A model generated the notes under the pieces. It had not been told where the DNA came from, did not search any database, and saw only the letters and a list, made by a program, of their open reading frames with translations. From Pseudoalteromonas atlantica (GTDB lineage: Bacteria > Pseudomonadota > Gammaproteobacteria > Enterobacterales > Alteromonadaceae): a stretch of 39,583 nt of DNA. Each line of letters starts with the position of its first letter. The stretch's first letter is position 1. The stretch lies in assembly GCA_007988745.1 (NCBI GenBank), contig BJUT01000041.1:1-39583 (forward strand), written 5' to 3'. Made by a program: the position numbers and the translations under genes. Below, piece after piece: positions 1 through 7,664 of this stretch.

Positions 1-1
1 A

Positions 2-1004
2 CCGAATCCGGTTAATTGGGTGGATCCGTTTGGGTTATTGTGTAAAGAGGGGCAAGAAAAATTATCTGCAATGCTAGGTACATTAGTTGGTAATGGTATT
101 GATCAAGCAGCGAAGGATAAAATATTAAAAAGTGCGATAGATAGTGCCACAATCACAGATCCAGAAGGTAAGTTAAAGGTTCAAAAACCAGAGGGTGTGA
201 ATAAGTTAAATTATGCCTATACATTAGAGAGTATGAATGAGGTGGACAATACCATAATTATTCACCGTAATATTGGGGGAGAAACTAAAGAAATGGAGCT
301 TACTATTGAGGAATTTGCAGGTATGCATGAATTTGATGGTAAAGCAGTTAATGAAGAATGGGCTACCAAAGGGCGGATTAAAGAAAATACAGCGAGAACA
401 TTGGTTACGGCTAAAAAGAAAGATAATTCAGAAAATATATATATTGAAGCCTGAAGAAAAAGAAGAACTACAAGTTCATTGCGTCGCACGTGACAAGGCA
501 ATGAAAAATCGTGATGAATTTGCACGGCAAACAGATGGATACAACAACCAAACTCCTAAAGTGAATGAGCAATCGGCTAAAATTGGAGAAAAGGCGGCCG
601 ATATGGCTGTAAAAGCCAATTACCCAGATTATAAGAGAATACATCCAGATAGTTTAGATCATTCGACATCGGTATCAAGTAACTTTGATATGGTTTATCA
701 AAACTCTGATGGTGATGTGATAATTGTTGAAGCCAAAGGCGGTAAGAGCCCACTGGGTAAAAAGCAAATTGGTGATAAAGACTATCAGCAAGGTACGCCT
801 GAATATGCTGAAGCTATTACCGAGAATATGAAGAAAAATGGTAAGGTAAATGGCAAAACAGATAGGGAAGCAGCATCAGCCATCATGGAAGCTATGGACG
901 ATGGGAATGAAGTTAAATATTTACATATTGAAACCCCAATTATTAATACAAGTACTGGCTCTACTATTAGTGAAGTCAATATTTCAGAATTTGATATCGA
1001 TTAA
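2..1004 (+). pseudogene. Rhs-family protein C-terminus with nuclease toxin tip, frameshifted and 5'-truncated by the window edge
   Basis: The first in-frame residues read PNPVNWVDPFGL, the conserved end of the Rhs core shell (NPxxxxDPxGL), after which the toxin domain varies between strains. Frame 2 runs to a stop at 452-454. Frame 3 then carries an unmistakable continuation to 1004. Removing one base of the CC at 450-451 joins IYIEA directly to EEKEELQV, so a single-base insertion most simply explains the break. The distal part contains FDMVY, then DVIIVEAKGG (an E-x-K pair after a hydrophobic strand), then a QQGTPEYAEA segment. This pattern fits a PD-(D/E)XK restriction-endonuclease-like toxin. 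Such tips are carried inside the Rhs cage and delivered by type VI secretion or related systems. The next gene looks like its immunity gene. Alternatives are a sequencing error, or a decayed tip kept as a donor for recombination. The Rhs call is strong and the toxin-fold call moderate. Confidence 0.8.
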
Positions 1005-1025
1005 TCAATAGTTGTAGGATAGCAA

Positions 1026-1889
1026 ATGAAAGTTGAAAGAACATATAAACCTAAATTTGAAAATGTGTCGTTGGATGAGTGGCTAGAGTCTCCAAAGAGA
1101 AGAATAAAGAAAATTCCTGTTAATATATCAAAAAAAAGAGATAGTTTATTAAGGTTTTCAAGTTTGTATATTGATTTTTCTCGCTGGCTTACTTGGGAAG
1201 TTCAAACACCCGAAATCGAAAGTGAGTCTGCAATGGGTTTACGTTATGCCTCAAAAATGTATGCTGCATTTTTGAAGCTTGCAGAGCATCCAGAGCAAGA
1301 TCTTACCTTTAAAATATTCGATTTATCTGAAGTGACTTGGAATGGTAAGGGAATGCTAGAGGCAGGTCGTGCTCACCCTGAACAGTGGCTTGACGCCTAT
1401 TTTTTAGCTATGGTCACTCGCGATTCTGAAAGTATGGATAGCTTGGCGAGTTTCCCTGTTGAAGTTATGAAACAAAGTGCCACTAAGTCTGGCCCTGTCT
1501 CTTATAAATTAGTAGAGGTGTTTCAAGCTTATCATCACCGACAAGAGAATTATCCATCGCTACTTAATGAGGGCATGAAAATGGCGGTAGAGCAAGGTAA
1601 TGACTGGGCATTAGGTATAGCGATGGGGTATTTAGAAACCTTTGCCGCACTTTCTACAGATATTGGCTTTGATTTTAATGAAACCCTTGCAAAAAATGTA
1701 CAGTTGCAAGAGAAATACTGGATGAATGCAAGTGAACCAGACACTGTTCCGGTTGAATCATTCTTACCCATACAGTTACTAGGTATGGCATGCATGTGGC
1801 ACGATATGGGTAATGAGGTAACGGTTGAAAGTGATTCACTTCCTCGTTTTTTAATTAATGGAACTTATTTTAAAAAATTAGAAATATAG
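1026..1889 (+). CDS. Probable immunity protein for the Rhs toxin (Imm49-like)
   Basis: The 287-residue protein has no signal peptide or membrane segment, so it should be cytosolic, as expected for protection against a nuclease. It looks mainly helical, with conserved-looking tryptophans and an acidic character. Length and general layout recall the Imm49 family of polymorphic-toxin immunity proteins, but that assignment is from memory and no profile search was run. The gene starts 21 bases after the Rhs toxin stop, with an AGGA ribosome site just before ATG. This is the standard toxin-then-immunity order. It stays intact although the toxin frame is broken, as expected if siblings or neighbours still deliver the toxin. 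Confidence 0.6.
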   Translation: MKVERTYKPKFENVSLDEWLESPKRRIKKIPVNISKKRDSLLRFSSLYIDFSRWLTWEVQTPEIESESAMGLRYASKMYAAFLKLAEHPEQDLTFKIFDLSEVTWNGKGMLEAGRAHPEQWLDAYFLAMVTRDSESMDSLASFPVEVMKQSATKSGPVSYKLVEVFQAYHHRQENYPSLLNEGMKMAVEQGNDWALGIAMGYLETFAALSTDIGFDFNETLAKNVQLQEKYWMNASEPDTVPVESFLPIQLLGMACMWHDMGNEVTVESDSLPRFLINGTYFKKLEI

Positions 1890-1909
1890 GTAAGGAGGCT
1901 CAAACCACT

Positions 1910-2056
1910 ATGTTTGGTTTAATAAAAAAAAGTGACGTACACATGTGCTCTGAAGTTAAAGGGATTATTACTTTAAACGGCAATCCCGTTGAAGGTGTTT
2001 TAATTAATCGCAGCCTCAAATTTGCACATAAAATTGAAAAAGCGGGAATAAACTAG
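1910..2056 (+). pseudogene. Truncated DUF6795-like gene, 5' fragment
   Basis: The gene has a good ribosome site (TAAGGAGG at 1890-1897) and an ATG at 1910, but encodes only 48 residues. The start MFGLIKKSDVHMCSEVKG and the following LNGNPVEGVLINRSL match the start of the exported protein at 5942-6460 (MFGFFNKQEFYLSAPVKG, DNGQPVANTKVMRSL), a DUF6795-type protein of about 140 residues. Similarity ends near residue 37. The rest of the reading frame runs into the AATAAACTAGACAC repeat, which supplies the stop codon. The gene therefore seems to have been cut by insertion or recombination at this repeat. DUF6795 proteins appear to have a beta-sandwich, transthyretin-like fold; their role is unknown to me. 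Confidence 0.7.
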
Positions 2057-2081
2057 ACACCCATTTTAAATAGTGGGTGTT
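2047..2081. repeat. REP-like palindromic repeat, copy A
   Basis: AATAAACTAGACAC is followed by a hairpin: ACACCCA at 2057-2063 pairs with TGGGTGT at 2074-2080 across an AT-rich loop. The same pieces recur at 3497-3564, next to a RAYT transposase remnant. RAYT enzymes are known to be associated with REP palindromes. Confidence 0.65.
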
Positions 2082-2138
2082 AATTTACTACTAATACATT
2101 GTAATTAAAAATATAACATTAAAGAAAAGGATGCTTCG

Positions 2139-3029
2139 ATGGCAGTAATCAGAATAACTCAATCTGTTGGATTGGGCGGCGCTAACAATTTAAACGATGT
2201 AAAAACCGTACAAACCGCTTTAAATTCACTTCTTTCCCTCATAGCGCCCACTAGAAAACTTACCGTAGACGGTCGTTTAGGCTCGCGCCCTGAAAACTCT
2301 AAAACAGTAGCGGCTATTAAGTTGTTTCAAAGCAAAGTGGTAAACATGGTACGCCCAGATGGAAAAATAGATCCAAATGGACGCACCCATAGAAAAATTA
2401 ACGAAAAGCTTATAACCCTTGTAGTTAAAAATAACTTTAAGCTACCAGTTGCCTCTACAGATGTTAAAAAGCTATCAGAATCGGATTATCAAGATATTGC
2501 AAAGGAACTAGGATGTAAAGTTGCAGCTATTAAAGCTGTCGCCGATGTTGAATCTTCTGGTGATGCATTTTTTTCCAATGGTAAACCAAAGATCTTATAT
2601 GAAGCACATATATTTTCTCGCTATACAAACCATATATATGATCAGAGTCATCCATCTATATCTAGCAGACACTGGAATCGTAGTTTATACATAGGTGGTA
2701 CAAGAGAATACACAAGACTAGAAGAGGCTATGACTCTAAATTCAACAGAGGCATTAAAATCAGCTTCTTGGGGGCGTTTTCAAATTATGGGCTTTAACTA
2801 TCGTGCATCAGGGTTTTCTAATGTTGAGGAGTTTGTACGAACAATGTTTAGCTCTGAAAGAAAGCAACTTGATGCGTTTGTTAATTTTGTGAAACATAAA
2901 GGCCTAGAGAAACACCTGCTCACGCTAAATTGGGCTGCATTTGCCAAAGGCTATAATGGGTCAAAATATGCGGAGAACCAATACGATATCAAACTGCAAA
3001 AGGCATTTGAAAAATATGATAAAAAATAA
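2139..3029 (+). CDS. N-acetylmuramidase-type peptidoglycan hydrolase with N-terminal peptidoglycan-binding domain (DUF3380 family)
   Basis: The protein has 296 residues. Residues about 1-95 form a peptidoglycan-binding-like domain (VQTALNSLL, VDGRLG, AIKLFQ). Residues about 115-295 match the DUF3380/muramidase family found in phage endolysins and some type VI effectors. Likely catalytic Glu138 lies in ADVESSG, and later family features include KILYEAHIF and WGRFQIMG. No signal peptide is present, so the enzyme must reach the periplasm by a holin or a dedicated secretion system. The stop overlaps the start of a lipoprotein gene, which suits an effector with a periplasmic-facing immunity protein. 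A good ribosome site (AAAAGG) precedes ATG 2139. No phage structural gene is nearby, so a secreted effector is more likely than a prophage lysin. Confidence 0.85.
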   Translation: MAVIRITQSVGLGGANNLNDVKTVQTALNSLLSLIAPTRKLTVDGRLGSRPENSKTVAAIKLFQSKVVNMVRPDGKIDPNGRTHRKINEKLITLVVKNNFKLPVASTDVKKLSESDYQDIAKELGCKVAAIKAVADVESSGDAFFSNGKPKILYEAHIFSRYTNHIYDQSHPSISSRHWNRSLYIGGTREYTRLEEAMTLNSTEALKSASWGRFQIMGFNYRASGFSNVEEFVRTMFSSERKQLDAFVNFVKHKGLEKHLLTLNWAAFAKGYNGSKYAENQYDIKLQKAFEKYDKK

Positions 3030-3450
3030 CCGTTTTCAGGCTTTATTTATTCTTCCGCTATTTTTTGTTGCATCATGTAATGCAACTCAAAGTGAGGCTG
3101 AGATTATATTTAAGTGTCAAGCTGATGCACCTAAGCCAGTCGAAATTGTTGTTAGTGAAGTGAATGGAACATTTAAATTGGAGGCGTTTAATGTTGATGG
3201 AAGCAACCTCATCAATTCCATTTCACTCAGTGATATAAGTAAGTCCAGTTATCACCGCTCTTTAGTTACAGAGCATAGTATGACTTTTACGCAAGCTAAT
3301 GGTGACGTCGTAGTAAGTGATTACTACAGTGAAGAGTTTGATACGGTTACAGAGGAAAAATCAGTCACCATACAAAAAAATGGCAAAAAAGAATATTGGA
3401 CTTGTGATGATTCAAGTTTTAGCAAGCTATCTGCTATTGATGATTTTTAA
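3016..3450 (+). CDS. Small lipoprotein, candidate immunity protein for the muramidase
   Basis: ATG 3016 is chosen because it begins a clean lipoprotein signal: MIKNN, a hydrophobic stretch, and lipobox V18-A19-S20-C21. The longer in-frame start upstream would place charged, non-signal residues first. The mature protein has about 124 residues, with Asn after the lipidated Cys, which suggests sorting to the outer membrane. It looks beta-rich, with two further Cys (FKCQA near the mature start and WTCDD near the end) that could form a disulfide. The gene overlaps the muramidase gene by 14 bases, implying translational coupling. I do not recognise a family. Immunity to the muramidase is inferred from position, overlap and predicted location. 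Confidence 0.75.
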   Translation: MIKNNRFQALFILPLFFVASCNATQSEAEIIFKCQADAPKPVEIVVSEVNGTFKLEAFNVDGSNLINSISLSDISKSSYHRSLVTEHSMTFTQANGDVVVSDYYSEEFDTVTEEKSVTIQKNGKKEYWTCDDSSFSKLSAIDDF

Positions 3451-3496
3451 AGTGCATCGTAACTATTCAGCCCCACCTTTAGAATAAATAACATGA

Positions 3497-3564
3497 TACC
3501 CACTTTAAATAGTGGGTGTTAATTGGCAGATTAAACTAGATGGCAGAATAAACTAGACACTCAT
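3497..3564. repeat. REP-like repeat copies B and C at the left edge of the RAYT remnant
   Basis: Copy B is a perfect 7-bp hairpin, ACCCACT (3498-3504) with AGTGGGT (3511-3517), followed by GTTAATT as in copy A. Two near-copies of GGCAGAATAAACTAGA follow in tandem (about 3525-3540 and 3542-3557). The second continues ACACTCATCTT, as at copy A. Their place directly before the transposase fragment suggests the left-end recognition structures of a RAYT/IS200-like element. Confidence 0.65.
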
Positions 3565-3575
3565 CTTAATTTTGA

Positions 3576-3918
3576 AGTTTGGCTGATACAAAATATTACC
3601 ACTGTATCTCGCGTTGTGTTCGGCGTGCTTTTTTGTGCGGTGAAGAGCATTTTACAGGTCAATCTTATGAACATCGACGAGGCTGGGTTGAAGATAAGCT
3701 GCTTGAGTTAGCCGAGATATTTTGTATTGATGTGTGCCCTTATGCTGTTATTAGTAACCATACTCACTTGGTTCTGTATGTAGATGACAAAAAAGCTGAA
3801 TGATAAAGTGACCATTATTCGTTGGCATAAACTGTGTAGAGGTACTGTACTTACACAGAAATATATAGAGGGCGAAAGCTACTCGCATAAAATTAAATCA
3901 ACTATAGTGAAATTTTAG
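3576..3918 (+). pseudogene. REP-associated tyrosine transposase (RAYT/IS200-like) remnant
   Basis: Residues ADTKYYHCISRCVRRAFLCG, then HRRGWVEDKLLELAE and ISNHTHLVLYVDD, match the N-terminal half of RAYT (Y1 transposase-like) proteins. The HTH in NHTHLV corresponds to the HUH metal-binding motif. The normal start is missing, with a stop codon just before SLADTKYY. The frame stops at 3801-3803 after KKAE. The protein sense resumes in another frame from about 3808 (VTIIRWHKLCRGTVLTQKYI) and ends at 3916-3918 well short of the usual length, without the region where the catalytic Tyr is expected. It is therefore inactive, with 5' loss, an internal frameshift and 3' truncation. Confidence 0.85.
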
Positions 3919-4105
3919 TAATAAATCACAACTGCATCATGCAGCGATTTTTATGCGTTTAATTTAAATTTAACAGCAGTAAAATTCTATTTTATGGGTT
4001 AAATAAACTAAATTTATTAGGAAAGATAGGTTCTTAATCTAAAAATTTTTATGGCACAGTTTAGCTTTTACTTGCAACTGAAGTATATGAGGAGTTGAGT
4101 AAGTA
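3919..4105. other. AT-rich non-coding stretch
   Basis: No gene is supported here. Together with the repeats and the dead transposase, it makes 3451-4105 free of intact genes. A small inverted repeat, CTGCA-TCA-TGCAG, lies at 3932-3944 and may be part of the lost element's right end. The rest is AT-rich and could hold the promoter of the 4106 gene. A GGAG at 4091-4094 serves as its ribosome site. Confidence 0.5.
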
Positions 4106-4584
4106 GTGTCTAAAAACGATGAGGTATTTCTATTATTTCCACCATGGAAGCTTTTACGAAGGTTTCTATTAGTAACAGTGCTCTTACTTTTGGGTACTGC
4201 ATACTCCGGAATGACTGTGTTAACGCAATACTTTGATACAGAACCTGAGTGGCTGTTAGGCATTTTATTTTCTACAGGGGTAGCATTTTGCCTTATAAAT
4301 TTTAAAGTAAGCCAAGGCTCTTTTTTTGCGCAAATATATTAAAATTCTATGCTTTATTTTTAGCTGTGATTTGCTTACCGACTTTTATAATTTTAGAAGG
4401 TAATGGGTATTATATTGCAACAGCTATCAATGTAGCCTTTATGTTGCTCTCTTTTTATTTAATTAAAGGAGAAAAATACCAAGGTCTTATTAAATATCAG
4501 TATGATTTTTTTAAAGATATAAAAGACGCTCGTGCTGCTGTCGAAAAAGAAATGGCAAAAAGTAACCGAAGGAACAAAAAGTAA
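4106..4584 (+). pseudogene. Four-helix membrane protein gene broken at a T7 run
   Basis: Frame 2 starts at GTG 4106 with MSKNDEVFLLFPPWKLLRRF and two hydrophobic helices, then stops after FFAQIY. Frame 1 continues from the same place with ANILKFYALFLAVICLPTF, two more helices, and a charged tail (EKEMAKSNRRNKK). The switch falls at seven T residues (4321-4327). One extra T would restore a protein of about 160 residues with four membrane segments. Possible reasons are a true mutation, a sequencing error in the run, or slippage by polymerase or ribosome. I do not recognise a family. Among effector genes, an inner-membrane immunity or accessory protein is possible, but this is only inference. 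Confidence 0.65.
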
Positions 4585-4660
4585 TAATTTTTTTTACCTT
4601 TATTCAATTTAGAACTCTAGGGAGCTATGAACGCCTAAGCTAAGGCGCTATAGAAATGCT

Positions 4661-4927
4661 ATGGAACAACAAAACCAACAAACATTAACTAACCTTGTTT
4701 ACGATATATACGAAAACCCAACTTTAATAGAAGAGCATCAAGTGCTTATCATGCCCTTGTTGAGCGATTTAGTTGCCACAGCACCAGCTGGGTTTGAGGG
4801 TATGGCGACGATGATTAATACCCATATTTCTAATGGGTTTAAATTCAAAAATCCTAAAATACAAAAATTTGAACTTGAGTCAGGGCTTTTAAAACTTAAA
4901 ACATACTTTCAAAAAATAAACCTTTAA
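4661..4927 (+). CDS. Small hypothetical cytosolic protein
   Basis: The 88-residue protein is rich in Gln, Asn and Leu and mostly helical by appearance, with no signal peptide or membrane segment. Features include NLVYDIYENP, LMPLLSDLVA-like hydrophobic repeats and a KFKNPKIQKFELESG segment near the end. I do not recognise a family. The ribosome site is weak (AAGGCG about 13 bases before ATG). A strong terminator directly after the gene supports it as a transcribed unit. It lies within the effector island and could be a small immunity or adaptor protein. Confidence 0.55.
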   Translation: MEQQNQQTLTNLVYDIYENPTLIEEHQVLIMPLLSDLVATAPAGFEGMATMINTHISNGFKFKNPKIQKFELESGLLKLKTYFQKINL

Positions 4928-4970
4928 TACCTACCTCTCTTTTTTATTGAGCACCCACATTTTTAATTTT

Positions 4971-4999
4971 AATGCAGCACGTGTGCTGCATTTGTTTTT
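4971..4999 (+). terminator. Rho-independent terminator after the 4661 gene
   Basis: AATGCAGC pairs with GCTGCATT; the palindrome extends through the ACGTGT loop. A T-rich run (TTTGTTTTT) follows. Confidence 0.8.
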
Positions 5000-5016
5000 C
5001 TCATTAAGGATGATGT

Positions 5017-5796
5017 ATGAGCCTTATTACCACGAGTATTTTAATGCTGTTTTTACAGCCTTTATTTGTATATTTAGCTCTTTTTAAAGAGTCTGAGCAA
5101 AGTGCCCGAAACCGTTCCCTAGATAACGAGGATGCTATGTATCTATTTATAGCGCCAGGGTTAGCTGTATTTTATCCTGATGACTTTTGGCAGGCGGTAC
5201 TTTATTTAGGAACTGTATGCCTATTAGGTTTAATGCTCGCCATTATTGTAAAAAGCAAAGCTAAAAAACGATTAACAAGGGATGACGCTATCGGATTTAC
5301 AATTGCCAGTTTTTTATTTTTTTGGCTTATAAAATTAATTATCGGTGGGATAGGGTACCTTTTTAGCGAAAATGCCGCGAATGGTTCAGCGGCCGACATA
5401 GGCCAGCAAGCTTTTTCATCAACTTCAGGTGAGCTTTTAAACTGGGGGTATTTATATTATCAGTTTTGGCCAACGCTATACTTTTCACTATCTATGCTAA
5501 CCACTTTAGTTATAAAAATAATTGAAAGCCGGTTTGATAAACATTCAATTTCAGGCTCGCTGTTAATTTTGGGTGCAGTTTTAGCTGGCGTATCACCGTT
5601 ATTTGGCAATACTTTTATTTTAGGTGTGATAGCTAACTTTTTTATATTTTTTGTTGTGTGTACGGCATGCATAGAAATTGATAAAAAGAGCGACCCTTCA
5701 GCCGGTGCTATTAGTATTATGTATGCTTTTTTGCTTATGGGCGGCATCATGTTTAGTGGCATTGGTAAATTAATATATACACTATTTTATAATTAG
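5017..5796 (+). CDS. Multi-pass inner-membrane protein of unknown function
   Basis: The 259-residue protein has about six hydrophobic helices: near residues 5-22, 40-80 (two), 95-115, 150-168, 180-198 and 203-220, with a last one at the C-terminus. A short hydrophilic loop (SENAANGSAADIGQQAFSS) lies in the middle. An AAGGA ribosome site precedes ATG 5017. It is the first gene of an apparent set with the exported DUF6795 protein and the lipase. Inner-membrane proteins commonly protect against periplasm-acting toxins, so a role in immunity to the lipase is possible. No family recognised. Confidence 0.7.
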   Translation: MSLITTSILMLFLQPLFVYLALFKESEQSARNRSLDNEDAMYLFIAPGLAVFYPDDFWQAVLYLGTVCLLGLMLAIIVKSKAKKRLTRDDAIGFTIASFLFFWLIKLIIGGIGYLFSENAANGSAADIGQQAFSSTSGELLNWGYLYYQFWPTLYFSLSMLTTLVIKIIESRFDKHSISGSLLILGAVLAGVSPLFGNTFILGVIANFFIFFVVCTACIEIDKKSDPSAGAISIMYAFLLMGGIMFSGIGKLIYTLFYN

Positions 5797-5870
5797 ATTA
5801 GTGATTGTTTTTTGATTAAAAAACATGCAGTATAATTGTACCTAATTAGACCCCTACTTTTTCAGCATAA

Positions 5871-5899
5871 ATATGGCTGGTGTAATTGATTAGCCATAT
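5871..5899. other. Inverted repeat between membrane-protein and DUF6795 genes
   Basis: ATATGGCT (5871-5878) and AGCCATAT (5892-5899) form a perfect 8-bp stem with a 13-base loop, about 40 bases before the next start codon. No T-run follows, so an operator or leader hairpin is more likely than a terminator. Confidence 0.4.
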
Positions 5900-5941
5900 A
5901 TATTAAGTAGTTTATAGCTAGGCCTTGGGAGAGAGTTTGCT

Positions 5942-6460
5942 TTGTTTTTATCGCGCTTAAAAATTTTTGTATTGGTAATAGTCTCTATTGCCGTTGTTTT
6001 TTTTACTACATCACAGGCTTGTGCAGATATGTTTGGCTTTTTTAATAAACAAGAATTTTATTTATCGGCTCCAGTAAAAGGGCAGTTATTAGATAATGGG
6101 CAGCCAGTTGCAAACACTAAAGTGATGCGCTCACTTACCTATGGCGATGAATACGTTGATGAAACCACAACAGATGAACAGGGTTATTTTACCTTCACAG
6201 AAAAAACAATAAAAACAGGTAAACCTTCTAATATGTTTGATAACGACTCGTTGGTTCAACATATTTATTTAGAAAACGGCACGCCAGAAGGGATTGTTTT
6301 GTGGTACACACTTGTTTCAATTCATGAAGATAGCGATACACTCAAAGCGCTTCTTGCACACTTAGAGTGTGATATTGGCCAAGAGCCACAAACTTACGAT
6401 ATTCCAATTAAAGAAGATACAAGCCACACTTTTGCGATATACACATCATGTAAACTTTAA
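5942..6460 (+). CDS. Exported DUF6795-like protein
   Basis: The 172-residue protein starts at TTG 5942, about ten bases after a GGGAG ribosome site. This start gives a clear signal peptide (LSRLKIFVLVIVSIAVVFF, then TTSQACA) before the family's usual first residues, MFGFF. Typical members begin at that internal Met and lack an export signal, so this one appears to have gained a leader. The core, VKGQLLDNGQPVANTKVMRS, then TTTDEQGYFTF, resembles a transthyretin/CNA-B-like beta-sandwich. Two later Cys (LECDIG and TSCKL) could form a periplasmic disulfide. It lies 23 bases before the lipase gene and is a good candidate partner, chaperone or immunity factor. A truncated paralogue lies at 1910-2056. 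Confidence 0.7.
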   Translation: MFLSRLKIFVLVIVSIAVVFFTTSQACADMFGFFNKQEFYLSAPVKGQLLDNGQPVANTKVMRSLTYGDEYVDETTTDEQGYFTFTEKTIKTGKPSNMFDNDSLVQHIYLENGTPEGIVLWYTLVSIHEDSDTLKALLAHLECDIGQEPQTYDIPIKEDTSHTFAIYTSCKL

Positions 6461-6483
6461 CTATTTATTTAAAGGGAACTTAT

Positions 6484-7650
6484 ATGAATACTTTGACACC
6501 CACTCAAGCCGTACAATTAGCAAACCTTGCTTATAAAGCAAAAAGTATTAAAACCACTAATTTACTCAATCGCACACTTCATGCCTCTTTGCGCGACAAT
6601 TTTAACTTTTCTGTTAACCCTGGCGCAGTACAAGGGATAACGGGCAGCTTTTTTTCTCATTTATTTAATTTAAGCACGGGCTTTGCTTTAGTAGGGCATG
6701 GGCTTGGCGCGTATGAGGGCGATTCGGTTATAACTATTCGGGGGACTAACTCGCTAAGAGATGGATTAACCGATGGGCACTTTGGTGTGAGTGGTGGGTC
6801 AAATGGCAGTATGGTGCATGCTGGTTTTAATAAGACTTTTTATAGTATGAAGCCTGCGCTGCAAGAGTTTATAGCAGCGAATATTCAAGATAAAGTGACT
6901 GGTTGCGTTCATTTAGTTGGCCACAGCTTGGGTGGTGCGTTAGCGACGCTTTCTGCTGATTGGATCAAAGCTGAGTATTCACTTCCTGTAAAATTATATA
7001 CGTTTGGTTCGCCACGTGTTGGGCTTGAAAACTTTTCTCGCGCAGCAACATCTAGAATCGATAAAATTTATCGCTGTACACATGGGGCTGACCCAGTGGC
7101 TAAAGTGCCTTTATGGCCTTTTTCGCATGCTCCGCACAATGGCCAAGAAATACGTTTAGATAGTGGACAAGGTTTAAAAGGTGCTGCTCATACTCTTGCT
7201 GGTACGCCTGGCTACTTAAACACTGCCAATAGCAATAATTGGAACAACTTAACTATACAAGCTAATCACTTTTTAAACATGCCTGTGCGTTTAAAATTTG
7301 AAGACAGAAATCAAGCATCATTTACCTCACATTGGGCAGATAAACTAGGTGCTGCATTAATTACCCTTTTAAAAGATGCAGGCTATTACAGCGCAGTTGC
7401 TGCCCAAGCAGCTATTGGTACTGGGCTCACTTTTTACGATATGTTGGCGCGAACGCTTGATAAAATAGCTAAAGCGTCAGCCTCGTTTGCAACACAAACC
7501 TTAGGTTTATTAGGGCATATGTTAGTGTTTGCAGGCAAAGTAATTAGTAAAGCGGTGGAGCTGACTTATAGCTTTATAAAATCTGTTTTCGACTCAACCC
7601 TAGGCGCTTTATACAGAGCTGCAAGAGAAGGGCTTAGCGGCCTAGACTAA
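6484..7650 (+). CDS. Class 3 lipase family protein, putative antibacterial phospholipase effector
   Basis: The 388-residue protein has an alpha/beta-hydrolase core in residues about 20-270. It shows SVITIRGT (the family's oxyanion-side strand), nucleophile elbow GHSLGG with Ser148, strand LYTFGSPRVG, and Asp203 in HGADPVAKVP. An FSHAPHNGQEIRL segment follows at 213-225. The catalytic His is not certain; His262 is a candidate. The C-terminal 110 residues are Ala-rich and partly hydrophobic and could insert in membranes. No signal peptide is present. Lipases of this class act as type VI phospholipase effectors in Vibrio and others, and the surrounding Rhs and muramidase genes fit that role. A strong ribosome site (AAAGGGA) precedes ATG. 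An ordinary intracellular lipase is the alternative. Confidence 0.8.
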   Translation: MNTLTPTQAVQLANLAYKAKSIKTTNLLNRTLHASLRDNFNFSVNPGAVQGITGSFFSHLFNLSTGFALVGHGLGAYEGDSVITIRGTNSLRDGLTDGHFGVSGGSNGSMVHAGFNKTFYSMKPALQEFIAANIQDKVTGCVHLVGHSLGGALATLSADWIKAEYSLPVKLYTFGSPRVGLENFSRAATSRIDKIYRCTHGADPVAKVPLWPFSHAPHNGQEIRLDSGQGLKGAAHTLAGTPGYLNTANSNNWNNLTIQANHFLNMPVRLKFEDRNQASFTSHWADKLGAALITLLKDAGYYSAVAAQAAIGTGLTFYDMLARTLDKIAKASASFATQTLGLLGHMLVFAGKVISKAVELTYSFIKSVFDSTLGALYRAAREGLSGLD

Positions 7651-7664
7651 CCTTAATTTAAATC

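Noticed and set aside
273..500. Independent start of the downstream Rhs toxin frame at 273
   Set aside because: The residues before about 450 in this frame are out-of-frame reading of the Rhs tip; no ribosome site supports separate initiation there.
2139..3029. Muramidase taken as a prophage endolysin
   Set aside because: No holin, capsid, tail or integrase gene is nearby; an Rhs gene, immunity-like genes and a lipase surround it instead.
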